Position numbers and translations under genes: made by a program. From Frondihabitans sp. PhB188 (GTDB taxonomy: Bacteria; Actinomycetota; Actinomycetes; Actinomycetales; Microbacteriaceae): a stretch of 64,000 nt of DNA. Position 1 is the stretch's first letter. Every line of letters begins with the position of its first letter. The stretch is taken from contig NZ_RJUO01000005.1 in the NCBI RefSeq assembly GCF_003752365.1, positions 186,001 through 250,000 of the forward strand, read 5' to 3'. Below the pieces are notes generated by a model. That model was not told the origin of the DNA. It searched no databases and saw nothing but the letters and a program-made list of their open reading frames with translations. Shown piece by piece: positions 25,352-34,320 of the stretch.

Positions 25352-26431
25352 CTACTTGCTGGCGGCCGGCGACTTGACCGTGATCGAGCCGTCGATGATG
25401 CCCGCCTTGATCGTCTTCAGCTCGCCCTCGAGGGTCGAGGGGATCTTGTCGGCGTAGTCGTGGAACGGGGCGAGGCCGACGCCGTCGTTCTTCAGGGTGC
25501 CGACGTAGGGGGTCGACGAGAAGTCGCCCTTGGCGGCGGACTCGATGACGGCCTCGGTCGCGGGCTTGATGCCCTTCTCGACGCTGGTCAGGAAGAGCGC
25601 CTTGTTGGACGGGTCGGTCTCGTAGGTGTCGGAGTCGACGCCGACGAGGACGATGCCCTTGTCGGCGTCCTTCACGGCCTGCGCGGCGCTCTGGTAGATC
25701 GGGCCGCCGACCGGCATGATGACGTCGGCGTCCTGGTCGATCAGGGTCTGAGCGGACTGCTTGGCGGCGGTGCCGGCCTCGAAGCCGCCCGTGAAGACGC
25801 CCTTCTGCTTGTCGACGTCCCAGCCGACGACCTTGACGTTCTTGCTCTTCTGCTCGTTGTAGTACGCGACGCCGTCCGCGAAGCCGTCCATGAAGATGGT
25901 GACCGTCGGGATCTGCGCGCCGCCGAAGGTGCCGACGACGCCGGTCTTCGAGTACGCGGCAGCGGCGTACCCGCCGAGGAAGGCCGCCTCGGAGGTGTTG
26001 AAGGTGATCGGCTGCACGTTGTCGGCCGTGATCGACGCGTCGTCGATGGTGGCGAAGTCGACGTTCGGGTTCGCCTTGGCAGCGGCCTTCGTCGCGTCGG
26101 CGAGCAGGAAGCCGACGGTGATGATCAGCTTGCACTTCTGAGTGACGAGGCTCGAGATGTTCGAGGCGTAGACGGTCTGGTCGGCGGACTCGACGGCCTT
26201 CGGCGTGACGCCGAGGGTGTCGGCGGCGGCGTCGAGGCCCTCCTTGCCGAGCTGGTTGAACGACTTGTCGTCGAAGCCGCCGGCGTCCGAGACCATGCAC
26301 GGGAGGTAGCTCGACGCCGAGCCGCTCTTGGTGCTCGTCGCTTCGGGGGCCGAGCCGCAGCCGGCGAGGATCGCCGTCGCTCCGACCATGGCGATGCCGG
26401 TGAACACGGCCTTTCGCACGGAGATTGTCAC
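25352..26431 (-). CDS. bmpA: BMP-family nucleoside-binding lipoprotein
   Basis: A 359-residue substrate-binding lipoprotein. After a short basic start and hydrophobic core, the lipobox LAGC fixes the acylated Cys near residue 25. The mature part has Bmp-family features: DAGGFDDKSFNQLGKEGLD near residue 50, FLGGYAAAAYSKTGVVGTFGG near 155 and GVDSDTYETDP near 260. It would capture nucleosides outside the membrane for the two permeases and ATPase downstream. The GTG at 26431 has GGAGG six bases upstream; a longer frame to 26491 would spoil the signal peptide. A TAACCT -10 candidate lies at 26516-26521 on the minus strand. Confidence 0.92.
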   Translation of the reverse strand: MTISVRKAVFTGIAMVGATAILAGCGSAPEATSTKSGSASSYLPCMVSDAGGFDDKSFNQLGKEGLDAAADTLGVTPKAVESADQTVYASNISSLVTQKCKLIITVGFLLADATKAAAKANPNVDFATIDDASITADNVQPITFNTSEAAFLGGYAAAAYSKTGVVGTFGGAQIPTVTIFMDGFADGVAYYNEQKSKNVKVVGWDVDKQKGVFTGGFEAGTAAKQSAQTLIDQDADVIMPVGGPIYQSAAQAVKDADKGIVLVGVDSDTYETDPSNKALFLTSVEKGIKPATEAVIESAAKGDFSSTPYVGTLKNDGVGLAPFHDYADKIPSTLEGELKTIKAGIIDGSITVKSPAASK

Positions 26432-26645
26432 TGTGTCCTCCAAGACGGGTTCTGCGCGATGCAGAGGGATTGTGAAGAAGTGGCCCAGCATTCGCCGCTG
26501 GGCGCGATGTCTTGCAGGTTACCCAAAGTTACGAGGGCTAATTGCACGTCGCCCCGATCGGGCGCGAAGCGTTACCGGACCGCGACCATCGTGAAACAGC
26601 GCCGTTACGCCGAATCTGATAGGGGTTCCGGGTTGTGCCCGCCGC

Positions 26646-26651
26646 TAAGGT
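26646..26651 (+). promoter_or_regulatory. -10 box of manC, leaderless
   Basis: TAAGGT precedes the ATG at 26658 by 6 nt, with no ribosome binding site. Confidence 0.55.
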
Positions 26652-26657
26652 GTGGGC

Positions 26658-27770
26658 ATGACGACAGCACTCGACCGGTTCTACAGCATCATCCCGGCCG
26701 GCGGCATCGGCTCCCGCCTGTGGCCGCTGAGCCGCGCAGACGCCCCGAAGTTCCTGCACGATCTCACCGGGTCGGGCACCACGCTGCTTCGCGGAACCTG
26801 GGACCGCCTCGCCCCGATCAACGGCGAGCAGCGGATCATGGTCGTCACCGGGCGCTCGCACCGCGCCGCCGTCGAGGCCCAGCTGCCCGCCCTCGAAGAC
26901 CGCAACGTCGTGCTCGAGTCCGAGCCGAAGGACAGCACCGCCGCGATCGGCCTCGCCGCCGCCATCCTCGCCAAGCGCGAGCCCGACGTGATCATCGGCT
27001 CGTTCGCCGCCGACCACGTCATCAGCGATCAGCGCGGCTTCGTGCGCGCGGTCAAGGAGGCCATCGTCGCCGCCGACGCCGGCTACATCGCGACGATCGG
27101 CATCACGCCGACCGAGCCTGCCGTCGGCTTCGGCTACATCCACTGCGGCCAGCCGCTCGCCATCGACGGCGCCCCGCACGCGGCAGCAGTGACCTCGTTC
27201 GTCGAGAAGCCCGAGCTCGAGACCGCCGAGGAGTACGTCGCCGACGGCAACTACCTCTGGAACGCGGGCATGTTCATCACGCGCGCCGACGTGCTGCTGC
27301 GGCAGCTCGGCGAGACGCGCCCCGAGCTGCTCGCCGGCCTGCTCGAGCTCGCCGACGCCTGGGACACCCCCGCGCGAGGCGCCGTCGTCGACCAGGTCTG
27401 GCCCGACCTCGAGAAGATCGCCATCGACTACACCGTGGCCGAGCCCGCCGCGGCCCTCGGCCGACTCGCCGTCATCCCCGGCGACTTCGACTGGGACGAC
27501 GTGGGCGACTTCGCCTCGATCGCGAAGCTGCACTCGAAGGGGCGCGCCTCCGACCTGGCGATCCTCGGCGAGAACGCCCGCGTGCTCGCCGACTCGTCGT
27601 CGGGCATAGTCGTCAGCCAGGGCGACCGGCTCATCTCGCTCATCGGCGTCAGCGACATCGTCGTGGTCGACACCCCCGACGCTCTGCTCGTCACCACCAG
27701 CGCCAACGCTCAGCGGGTGAAGAGCGTCGTCGACGCGCTCAAGCTGTCCGGGCGCAACGACGTCCTGTAG
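26658..27770 (+). CDS. manC: Mannose-1-phosphate guanylyltransferase
   Basis: A 370-residue nucleotidyltransferase making GDP-mannose from mannose 1-phosphate and GTP. The nucleotide loop is IIPAGGIGSRLWPLSR at residues 10-25, the substrate region includes EPKDSTAAIGLAA near 90, and FVEKPELETAEEYVADGNYLWNAG matches the signature of this family near 185. No isomerase domain is fused. GDP-mannose is the donor for mannosylated lipids and glycans, and the next gene is a GT4 glycosyltransferase. The start rests on the TAAGGT box. Confidence 0.92.
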   Translation: MTTALDRFYSIIPAGGIGSRLWPLSRADAPKFLHDLTGSGTTLLRGTWDRLAPINGEQRIMVVTGRSHRAAVEAQLPALEDRNVVLESEPKDSTAAIGLAAAILAKREPDVIIGSFAADHVISDQRGFVRAVKEAIVAADAGYIATIGITPTEPAVGFGYIHCGQPLAIDGAPHAAAVTSFVEKPELETAEEYVADGNYLWNAGMFITRADVLLRQLGETRPELLAGLLELADAWDTPARGAVVDQVWPDLEKIAIDYTVAEPAAALGRLAVIPGDFDWDDVGDFASIAKLHSKGRASDLAILGENARVLADSSSGIVVSQGDRLISLIGVSDIVVVDTPDALLVTTSANAQRVKSVVDALKLSGRNDVL

Positions 27771-27881
27771 CAGCTGCGGGCAGGTCGCCATTCGGCGTTC
27801 ACTGCCCCGCCACTCCCCTGTCACACCCGACGCATAGGTTCGCCTCAGCGAGCGGGTTCTGTGCGCGGATGAGGTGGGATG

Positions 27882-29030
27882 ATGCGAGTTGCCATCGTGA
27901 CCGAGAGTTTTCTCCCGACCGTCAACGGGGTGACCAACAGCGTCTGCCGGGTGCTCGAGCATCTGCGCGACCGCGGCCACGAGGCCATGGTCATCGCGCC
28001 AGCGGGCAAGGGCCCCGACCGCTTCGCGGGCTTCGCCGTGCACCGCATGCCGAGCGTCGGCTACCGCCAGTTCCCGGTCGGGATCCCCGGCCCGGCGATG
28101 GCATCGCTGCTCGCCGGCTTCGACCCCGACGTGATCCACGCCGCGTCTCCCCTCGTGCTGGGTGCGCAGGCGATCACCGCCGCCCAGCGGATGGGAGTGC
28201 CGAGCGTCGCGATCTTCCAGACCGACATGGCCAAGTACGCCGGCCGCAACGGCTTCGGCGCCGCCGGAACCGCCCTCGTGTGGAAGCTCATCCGCAAGGT
28301 GCACCACAATGCGACCCTCACGCTCGTGCCCTCGGAGGCCTCCCGCCGCGACCTCGAGCGCATCGGCGTGCAGCGCGTCGCGACCTGGGGCCGCGGCGTC
28401 GACTCGGCGCTCTACCATCCCAACCGCCGTACCGAGCAGGCAGCGCAGGAACTGCGGGCCCGTCTCGCACCCGACGGCGAGGCGATCGTGGGCTACGTCG
28501 GGCGCCTCGCCCCCGAGAAGGAGCTCGAGCGCCTGCAGGCCCTCCGGCGCATCCGCGGCATGAGGCTCGTGCTGGTCGGCGACGGGCCCGCGCGCGCCTC
28601 GCTGGGCCGGCGCCTGTCTGGGCTCGACCCGGTCTTCCTCGGGACGCTCCGCGGCGAGGAGCTCGCCACGGCCTACGCCGCCTTCGACCTGTTCGTGCAC
28701 GCCGGCACGACCGAGACCTTCGGGCAGACGCTGCAGGAGGCTCATGCGGCCGGGCTCCCGGTCGTCGCGCCGGCCGCCGGCGGTCCCCTCGACCTCGTCG
28801 AGCACGGGGTGGACGGCTTCCTGTTCGACCCGCGCCACGACCACTCGCTGCGGCGGGCCGTCCTCTCGCTGGTCGAGGACCCACTCCTCCGCGCCCGCTT
28901 CGGCGAGGCCGGCCGGCGCGCGGTGGTCGGCCGCACCTGGACCCACCTCGGCGACGAGCTGATCGCGCACTACGGGGCCGCCGCCGCGGCGATGCCGCAG
29001 CCCGTGGGAACTCTCTCGGCATCGAGATAA
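27882..29030 (+). CDS. GT4-family glycosyltransferase (probable mannosyltransferase)
   Basis: A 382-residue GT-B enzyme. The N-terminal domain starts RVAIVTESFLPTVNGVTNSV, typical of the MgtA/PimB-like branch. The C-terminal domain has VGYVGRLAPEKELERL near residue 205 and the donor-binding motif near 285 (TTETFGQTLQEAHAAGLPVV), including the E-x7-E type acidic pair. Proximity to manC suggests GDP-mannose as donor and a lipid-linked or glycolipid acceptor, which is inference. Two adjacent ATGs (27879, 27882) are possible; GAGGTGGG is better spaced for the second. Confidence 0.87.
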   Translation: MRVAIVTESFLPTVNGVTNSVCRVLEHLRDRGHEAMVIAPAGKGPDRFAGFAVHRMPSVGYRQFPVGIPGPAMASLLAGFDPDVIHAASPLVLGAQAITAAQRMGVPSVAIFQTDMAKYAGRNGFGAAGTALVWKLIRKVHHNATLTLVPSEASRRDLERIGVQRVATWGRGVDSALYHPNRRTEQAAQELRARLAPDGEAIVGYVGRLAPEKELERLQALRRIRGMRLVLVGDGPARASLGRRLSGLDPVFLGTLRGEELATAYAAFDLFVHAGTTETFGQTLQEAHAAGLPVVAPAAGGPLDLVEHGVDGFLFDPRHDHSLRRAVLSLVEDPLLRARFGEAGRRAVVGRTWTHLGDELIAHYGAAAAAMPQPVGTLSASR

Positions 29031-29120
29031 TCCCCTCAGCGCTCTCCAAGGCGCTCAGGACGGGTGCCTAGGATGGTTCAGATACCGCGTCACACCCCGA
29101 TCCGTTTTGGAGGGTTGCTC

Positions 29121-29567
29121 ATGGCCGAGCAGACAGGGGTCCTCACCGGGCCTCCCGCGCCGAATGGCGACACGAAGGTGGCGCCTCCGCGCCCGAGCAG
29201 GTTCCAGGGCACGCTGTACCGGGGTCGCGAGGGCATGTGGTCGTGGGTCCTCCACCGGATCACCGGCGTCTCGATCTACTTCTTCCTGCTGGTGCACATC
29301 CTCGACACGGCGCTCGTCCGGGTCAGCCCGCAGGCGTACAACGCGGTCATCGGCACCTACAAGCACCCGATCATGGGCTTCGGCGAGACGGCTCTCGTCG
29401 CGGCGATCGGCTTCCACGCCCTCAACGGCCTCCGGATCATCCTGATCGACTTCTGGAGCCAGGGCACGAAGCACCAGCGACTCATGTTCTGGATCGTGAT
29501 CGCCCTCTGGGTGATCCTGCTCGCCGGCTTCGTCCCCCGCCAGATGATGAACATCTTCTCGGAGTAG
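29121..29567 (+). CDS. sdhC: Succinate dehydrogenase cytochrome b556 subunit
   Basis: A 148-residue membrane anchor of complex II with three hydrophobic helices. The family signature near residue 35 (MWSWVLHRITGVS) includes the conserved Ser and His-Arg near the quinone site, and the second helix has GFHALNGLRI with a likely haem-ligand His. It leads the sdhCDAB operon. GGAGG lies 7 nt before the ATG. A TAGGAT -10 box at 29069-29074 would give a leader of about 40 nt. Confidence 0.93.
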   Translation: MAEQTGVLTGPPAPNGDTKVAPPRPSRFQGTLYRGREGMWSWVLHRITGVSIYFFLLVHILDTALVRVSPQAYNAVIGTYKHPIMGFGETALVAAIGFHALNGLRIILIDFWSQGTKHQRLMFWIVIALWVILLAGFVPRQMMNIFSE

Positions 29568-29570
29568 CGC

Positions 29571-30026
29571 ATGACCTCCTCGACCATCGAAGCCCCCCGG
29601 AGCCCTCGCCCCGTCGCGCGTAAGCGCCGCGTCAACTGGGAGAAGTGGGGATGGCTCTACATGCGCGGCAGCGGAGTGCTGCTGATCGTGCTGATCGCCG
29701 CGCACCTGTTCACGAACCTCATCGCCGGCCAGGGCGGCGTCAAGGCGATCGACTTCGCCTTCGTCGGGGGCAAGTGGTCGAACCCGTTCTGGAAGGTGTG
29801 GGACACCCTGCTCCTCTGGCTCGCCCTGATCCACGGCTCGAACGGCATGCGCACCATCGTGAACGACTACGTGTCGAACCCGAAGGTCCGCAAGACCATG
29901 CTGATCGCGCTGCTGGCCTCCAGCGTCGTCCTCCTGCTCCTCGGCACCCTGGTCATCTACACGTTCGACCCGTGCCCGGCCGGCTCCCTCCCGAGCGACC
30001 TCCCGTCGTTCTGCCCGGCCCAGTAA
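29571..30026 (+). CDS. sdhD: Succinate dehydrogenase hydrophobic anchor subunit
   Basis: A 151-residue anchor with three membrane helices after a basic 30-residue N-terminus. The second helix contains [15 protein letters not shown], the family's conserved His-Gly-x-x-Gly-x-Arg feature at the quinone/haem side. It starts 3 bp after sdhC and is followed 40 bp later by sdhA. With SdhC it binds SdhAB to the membrane and passes electrons to menaquinone. Confidence 0.92.
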   Translation: MTSSTIEAPRSPRPVARKRRVNWEKWGWLYMRGSGVLLIVLIAAHLFTNLIAGQGGVKAIDFAFVGGKWSNPFWKVWDTLLLWLALIHGSNGMRTIVNDYVSNPKVRKTMLIALLASSVVLLLLGTLVIYTFDPCPAGSLPSDLPSFCPAQ

Positions 30027-30066
30027 CGCCGTTCTCCTAGCGGCTCCCCCACTCTCGAAGGTTCCT

Positions 30067-31881
30067 GTGTCTGACATCCCCGACTCCTCCACCGCCCCGA
30101 CCCGCACCATCGACGGCGTCCACTACCACCAGCACGACATCGTCATCGTCGGCGCCGGCGGCGCCGGGATGCGTGCGGCCATCCAGGCCGGCGCGGGCGC
30201 CTCGACAGCCGTCATCTCGAAGCTCTACCCCACGCGATCGCACACGGGAGCGGCCCAGGGCGGCATGGCCGCGGCCCTCGCCAACGTCGAGGACGACAAC
30301 TGGGAGTGGCACACCTTCGACACCGTGAAGGGCGGCGACTACCTCGTCGACCAGGACGCGGCCGAGATCCTGGCCAAAGAAGCCATCACCGCGGTGCTCG
30401 AGCTCGAGAACATGGGCCTGCCGTTCAACCGGACGCCCGAGGGCAAGATCGACCAGCGGCGCTTCGGCGGCCACACCTCCGAGCACGGCAAGGCTCCGGT
30501 GCGCCGTGCCTGCTACGCGGCCGACCGCACCGGCCACATGATCCTGCAGACGCTGTTCCAGAACTGCGTGAAGCTCGGCATCAACTTCTTCAACGAGTTC
30601 TACGTGCTCGACCTCATCATGACCGAGGTCGACGGCGAGAAGCGCCCCGCGGGCGTCGTGGCGTACGAGCTCTCGACCGGCGAGCTGCACGTCTTCCAGG
30701 GCAAGGCGGTCATCTTCGCGACCGGCGGCTTCGGCAAGATCTACAAGACGACCTCGAACGCCCACACGCTCACCGGCGACGGCGTCGGGATCATCTGGCG
30801 CAAGGGCCTTCCGCTCGAAGACATGGAGTTCTTCCAGTTCCACCCGACCGGCCTGGCCGGCCTCGGCATCCTCCTCTCGGAGGCCGCCCGAGGCGAGGGG
30901 GCGATCCTCCGCAACAGCGAGGGCGAGCGCTTCATGGAGCGCTACGCCCCGACCATCAAAGACCTGGCGCCTCGCGACATCGTCGCGCGCTGCATGCGCA
31001 CCGAGATCCGCGAGGGCCGCGGCGCTGGCCCCAACAAGGACTACCTCTACCTCGACATCACGCACCTGTCGCCCGAGGTGATCGACGCGAAGCTCCCCGA
31101 CATCACCGAGTTCGCCCGCACGTATCTCGGCGTGGAGCCCTACACCGAGCCGGTGCCGGTGCTTCCGACAGCGCACTACGCCATGGGCGGCATCCCGACC
31201 AACGTCAAGGCCGAGGTGCTCTCCGACAACACCACCGTCGTGCCCGGCCTCTACGCCGCCGGCGAGTGCGCCTGCGTGAGCGTCCACGGCTCCAACCGCC
31301 TCGGCACCAACTCGCTGCTCGACATCAACGTCTTCGGCAAGCGAGCCGGCGACAACGCGGTCGAGTACGTCAAGACGGCCGAGTTCGCGCCGCTCCCCGA
31401 CGACGCCGCCGAGTTCGTCAAGGGCCTGATCGACCAGGTGCGCGGAGCGACCGGCACCGAGCGAATCGCGACCCTTCGGCGCGAGCTGCAGGAGTCCATG
31501 GACGACAACGCCCAGGTCTTCCGCACCGAGGAGACCCTCATCGCGGTCACCGAGAAGATTCAGGAGCTGCGCGAGCGCTTCCTCAACATCTCGGTGCAAG
31601 ACAAGGGCAAGCGCTTCAACACCGACTTACTCGAGGCCATCGAGCTCGGCTTCCTGCTCGACCTCGCCGAGGTCGTCGTCTACTCCGCGCTTTCACGCCA
31701 GGAGAGCCGCGGCGGCCACTTCCGCGAGGACTTCCCGAAGCGCGACGACGAGAAGTGGCTCGTGCACACGATGGCCTACCTCTCGGGCGACGCCCACTCG
31801 GCCGACGCGGGCGACCACATCAAGCTCTCGACCAAACCGGTCGTCATCACGAACTACCAGCCGATGGAACGGAAGTACTGA
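30067..31881 (+). CDS. sdhA: Succinate dehydrogenase flavoprotein subunit
   Basis: A 604-residue flavoprotein oxidising succinate to fumarate. The FAD dinucleotide-binding motif is [13 protein letters not shown] near residue 28, the covalent-FAD histidine is in [10 protein letters not shown] near 60, and substrate and catalytic residues lie in [18 protein letters not shown] and HYAMGGIPT. Helical C-terminal residues carry REDFPKRDD. The start GTG has GAAGG upstream. Length is normal. sdhB follows after one base. Confidence 0.96.
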   Translation: MSDIPDSSTAPTRTIDGVHYHQHDIVIVGAGGAGMRAAIQAGAGASTAVISKLYPTRSHTGAAQGGMAAALANVEDDNWEWHTFDTVKGGDYLVDQDAAEILAKEAITAVLELENMGLPFNRTPEGKIDQRRFGGHTSEHGKAPVRRACYAADRTGHMILQTLFQNCVKLGINFFNEFYVLDLIMTEVDGEKRPAGVVAYELSTGELHVFQGKAVIFATGGFGKIYKTTSNAHTLTGDGVGIIWRKGLPLEDMEFFQFHPTGLAGLGILLSEAARGEGAILRNSEGERFMERYAPTIKDLAPRDIVARCMRTEIREGRGAGPNKDYLYLDITHLSPEVIDAKLPDITEFARTYLGVEPYTEPVPVLPTAHYAMGGIPTNVKAEVLSDNTTVVPGLYAAGECACVSVHGSNRLGTNSLLDINVFGKRAGDNAVEYVKTAEFAPLPDDAAEFVKGLIDQVRGATGTERIATLRRELQESMDDNAQVFRTEETLIAVTEKIQELRERFLNISVQDKGKRFNTDLLEAIELGFLLDLAEVVVYSALSRQESRGGHFREDFPKRDDEKWLVHTMAYLSGDAHSADAGDHIKLSTKPVVITNYQPMERKY

Positions 31882-31882
31882 G

Positions 31883-32635
31883 ATGAGCACCGTCCTCGAA
31901 GAGCGTCCGGCAGCAGCCGACGCGATCCAGAAGTTCACCGCGACGATGATGATCCGCCGCTTCGACCCCGATGTCGACACCGAGCCGCGCTGGCAGGAGT
32001 TCTCGGTCGAGATGCTGCCGACCGACCGCGTGCTCGACGCGCTGCACCAGATCAAGTGGGAGCAGGACGGCTCGCTGACCTTCCGTCGCTCGTGCGCCCA
32101 CGGCGTCTGCGGCTCGGACGCCATGCGCATCAACGGCCGCAACCGCCTCGCGTGCAAGACGCTGATGAAAGACCTCGACATCTCGAAGCCGGTCTACGTC
32201 GAGGCCATCAAGGGCCTGCCGCTCGAGAAGGACCTCGTCGTCGACATGGAGCCGTTCTTCGCCTCCTACCGCGAGGTGCAGCCCTTCCTGCAGTCGTCGT
32301 CGAAGCCCGAGAAGGAGCGCCTCCAGTCGGCCGAGCAGCGCGCCCGGTTCGACGACACCACGAAGTGCATCCTCTGCGCCGCCTGCACCTCGTCGTGCCC
32401 GGTGTTCTGGACCGACGGGCAGTACTTCGGCCCGGCGGCGATCGTCAATGCGCACCGCTTCATCTTCGACTCGCGCGACGAGGCCAGCGAGGTGCGGCTC
32501 GACATCCTCAACGACAAGGAGGGTGTGTGGCGCTGCCGCACGACCTTCAACTGCACCGAGGCGTGCCCGCGCGGCATTCAGGTGACACAGGCCATCGCCG
32601 AGGTCAAAGCCGCAGTGCTCCGCGGCCGGCCCTAA
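31883..32635 (+). CDS. sdhB: Succinate dehydrogenase iron-sulfur subunit
   Basis: A 250-residue protein carrying three clusters: the 2Fe-2S site SCAHGVCGSDAM with a later Cys, the 4Fe-4S site CILCAACTSSCP and the 3Fe-4S region FNCTEACPRGI. It relays electrons from the flavin to the quinone at SdhCD. Its TAA stop overlaps the TAG stop of the converging gene on the other strand by three bases (32633-32634 shared within CTAA), so no room is left for a terminator between them. Confidence 0.95.
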   Translation: MSTVLEERPAAADAIQKFTATMMIRRFDPDVDTEPRWQEFSVEMLPTDRVLDALHQIKWEQDGSLTFRRSCAHGVCGSDAMRINGRNRLACKTLMKDLDISKPVYVEAIKGLPLEKDLVVDMEPFFASYREVQPFLQSSSKPEKERLQSAEQRARFDDTTKCILCAACTSSCPVFWTDGQYFGPAAIVNAHRFIFDSRDEASEVRLDILNDKEGVWRCRTTFNCTEACPRGIQVTQAIAEVKAAVLRGRP

Positions 32636-32976
32636 TCGGCGACGACACAGACAGCACCCATCCCGACGGCGAGCTGCAACGCCACCCGCACCCCGATCTC
32701 CCCCTCGTCGCTGAGCGGCGCCACGGCGTCGCACCACCACGTCGGCAGGTCGACGGCGGGGGCGTCCGGCAGAAGGCGCGCGACCTCGCCGGCAGTCGGC
32801 ATGAGGCGGGGCGGGTAGACGGTCAGCACCGGCACACCCGTGGCGGTGGTCACCTGCAGCGCCGAGCCCCCGTCGATCTCGCGCACGGCCGCGGCACCCG
32901 GGATCGCCTCGGCGGCCTCGGCGAGCGAGAACAGGTCGTGGTCGCCGCGGGAGAGGATCGTGATCTCACGGGGCAC
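32632..32976 (-). CDS. Small protein of unknown function, coupled to upstream gene
   Basis: A 114-residue protein that I do not recognise. It has no signal peptide or membrane segment. It is acidic with hydrophobic strands (EITILSRGDHD, ALQVTTATGVPVLTVYPPR, GVRVALQLAVGMGAV). The GTG start overlaps the previous stop by 11 nt, and GAGGGGG lies about 9 nt upstream, so translation is probably coupled. The two genes may have arisen from one by a frameshift, or be true partners. Its stop overlaps the sdhB stop on the opposite strand. Confidence 0.65.
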   Translation of the reverse strand: MPREITILSRGDHDLFSLAEAAEAIPGAAAVREIDGGSALQVTTATGVPVLTVYPPRLMPTAGEVARLLPDAPAVDLPTWWCDAVAPLSDEGEIGVRVALQLAVGMGAVCVVAD

Positions 32977-34132
32977 CCGGGTGACCCCCTCGACTTCCTG
33001 CGCCCGTGTCGCCGGGCTTCCGGTCGTGCGGATGCGGCTCTCCGTGCAGGTCGAGGTCGCCGTGGAGGTCGTCCTCCCACGCCTGGAGCAGCGGCGCGGC
33101 CACGAGGGCGGTGAGGCGGTCGCCGCCAACGGAGTCGAGCGCATCGTGCAGGCGGTCCCAGCCGGGGTCGGTCGCCGTGCCGAGCGGCAGCAGGTAGGCG
33201 GGGCGCGACGCGCTGCCGACGACGACGACGTCCTGGTCGTCCGCGAAGACGCGCTCGTGCAGCGCCAGCCGCCGCACCGACGGGGCGCCGATGAGCAGCG
33301 CGACCGGATTCGGCGGCGGGTACTCGACCGGGCGGAACGTGCGATCGGCCTCCCCCACGCGCGCCAGCACCAGCGCGAAGGTGGGCAGGGAATGCACGGT
33401 CAGGATCGCGAGCGCCTCGCCCAGCCGCTCGATCGCCGCGTCCAGCCCCGCCGAACCGCCCGGCACGTCGGCGGTGATGGCGACCGTCTCCTCGATGCCG
33501 TGCCCGCCGAACCGAGCTGTGACGGCGGCCGAGAAGCCGTCGCCCTCGACCAGGAACCTCGACGCATCGGGCGCGCGATGCCGGGCGTCCTGCGTGAGCA
33601 CCCAGCGGTCCCAGCCGTGCTCCAGAGGCTCGGCGAGGCCCCAGGCGCGTGGGCGCCCGCCCCCGATCGCCAGCGCCATCGTCTCGAGCGCGCCGCCGAG
33701 CATCACGTCGTCCGTCGGCCGGTGCAGGAGCGTCACGTCGACGCTGAGCTGGGTGGTGTGGGCGTCCGCCGAGGTGAGCGAGCCCGTCGGGAGGTCGCCG
33801 TCGGCGTCCGGGTCGTTTCCCTTCGCCGGGGCCAGCACGGCCTCGTCGAGGTCGGCGCGGTCGACGCCCGTGATGCCGTCGCGGAACCCGTTCGGCGTCT
33901 CGACGGCCCAGACCCCTCCTGCTGCGACCAACGCCGAGCGCAGGCCGATGGTGATCCGAGCCGACTCGGGCGTCACCAGCACCACCGTGCGATCGGCCAG
34001 CGGTGGCCGCGACAGCAGGTCGGCGAGGGGCGGGGTGAGACGCACCACTCGAGACCGACTGGCCACCCGCACGGCATGCGGCGTGATCGCGTCGATCAGC
34101 GGATGGCGAATCGGTGTGCCCACCCGGCCCAT
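32966..34132 (-). CDS. DUF6177-like protein of unknown function
   Basis: A 388-residue soluble protein. The N-terminus reads HPLIDAITPHAVRVASRSRVV and then TPPLADLLSRPPLADRTVVLVTPES, which I associate with the DUF6177 group of actinobacterial proteins; the association is from memory of the family and should be checked. There is no membrane segment. The C-terminal 30 residues are rich in His, Asp and Gly and may be out of the conserved core. The ATG at 34132 has GGGAG 4-5 nt upstream. The small gene after it overlaps by 11 nt. Function unknown. Confidence 0.68.
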   Translation of the reverse strand: MGRVGTPIRHPLIDAITPHAVRVASRSRVVRLTPPLADLLSRPPLADRTVVLVTPESARITIGLRSALVAAGGVWAVETPNGFRDGITGVDRADLDEAVLAPAKGNDPDADGDLPTGSLTSADAHTTQLSVDVTLLHRPTDDVMLGGALETMALAIGGGRPRAWGLAEPLEHGWDRWVLTQDARHRAPDASRFLVEGDGFSAAVTARFGGHGIEETVAITADVPGGSAGLDAAIERLGEALAILTVHSLPTFALVLARVGEADRTFRPVEYPPPNPVALLIGAPSVRRLALHERVFADDQDVVVVGSASRPAYLLPLGTATDPGWDRLHDALDSVGGDRLTALVAAPLLQAWEDDLHGDLDLHGEPHPHDRKPGDTGAGSRGGHPGAP

Positions 34133-34320
34133 TGAACTCCCGGGGGGCCGGCCGCGACCGGGCGAGCTCTGCGGCGGCACGCAGTTCGTGCGCCCGTGGT
34201 CCGTGCGACACTCCTCGGCCCCCTCGCGCGCAGGCGCCACCCCACTCGCTACGCTCGGACCACGCCCTGCGACTCACCGAGCGAGGCGCCCGCCCCCTGC
34301 CCCGCCACGAGAGGCCCGCT

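Noticed and set aside
23927-29071. 1714-codon plus-strand reading frame
   Set aside because: Antisense to the ATPase and BmpA genes, then out of frame with manC and the GT4 gene; composition is Arg/Gly/Asp shadow type.
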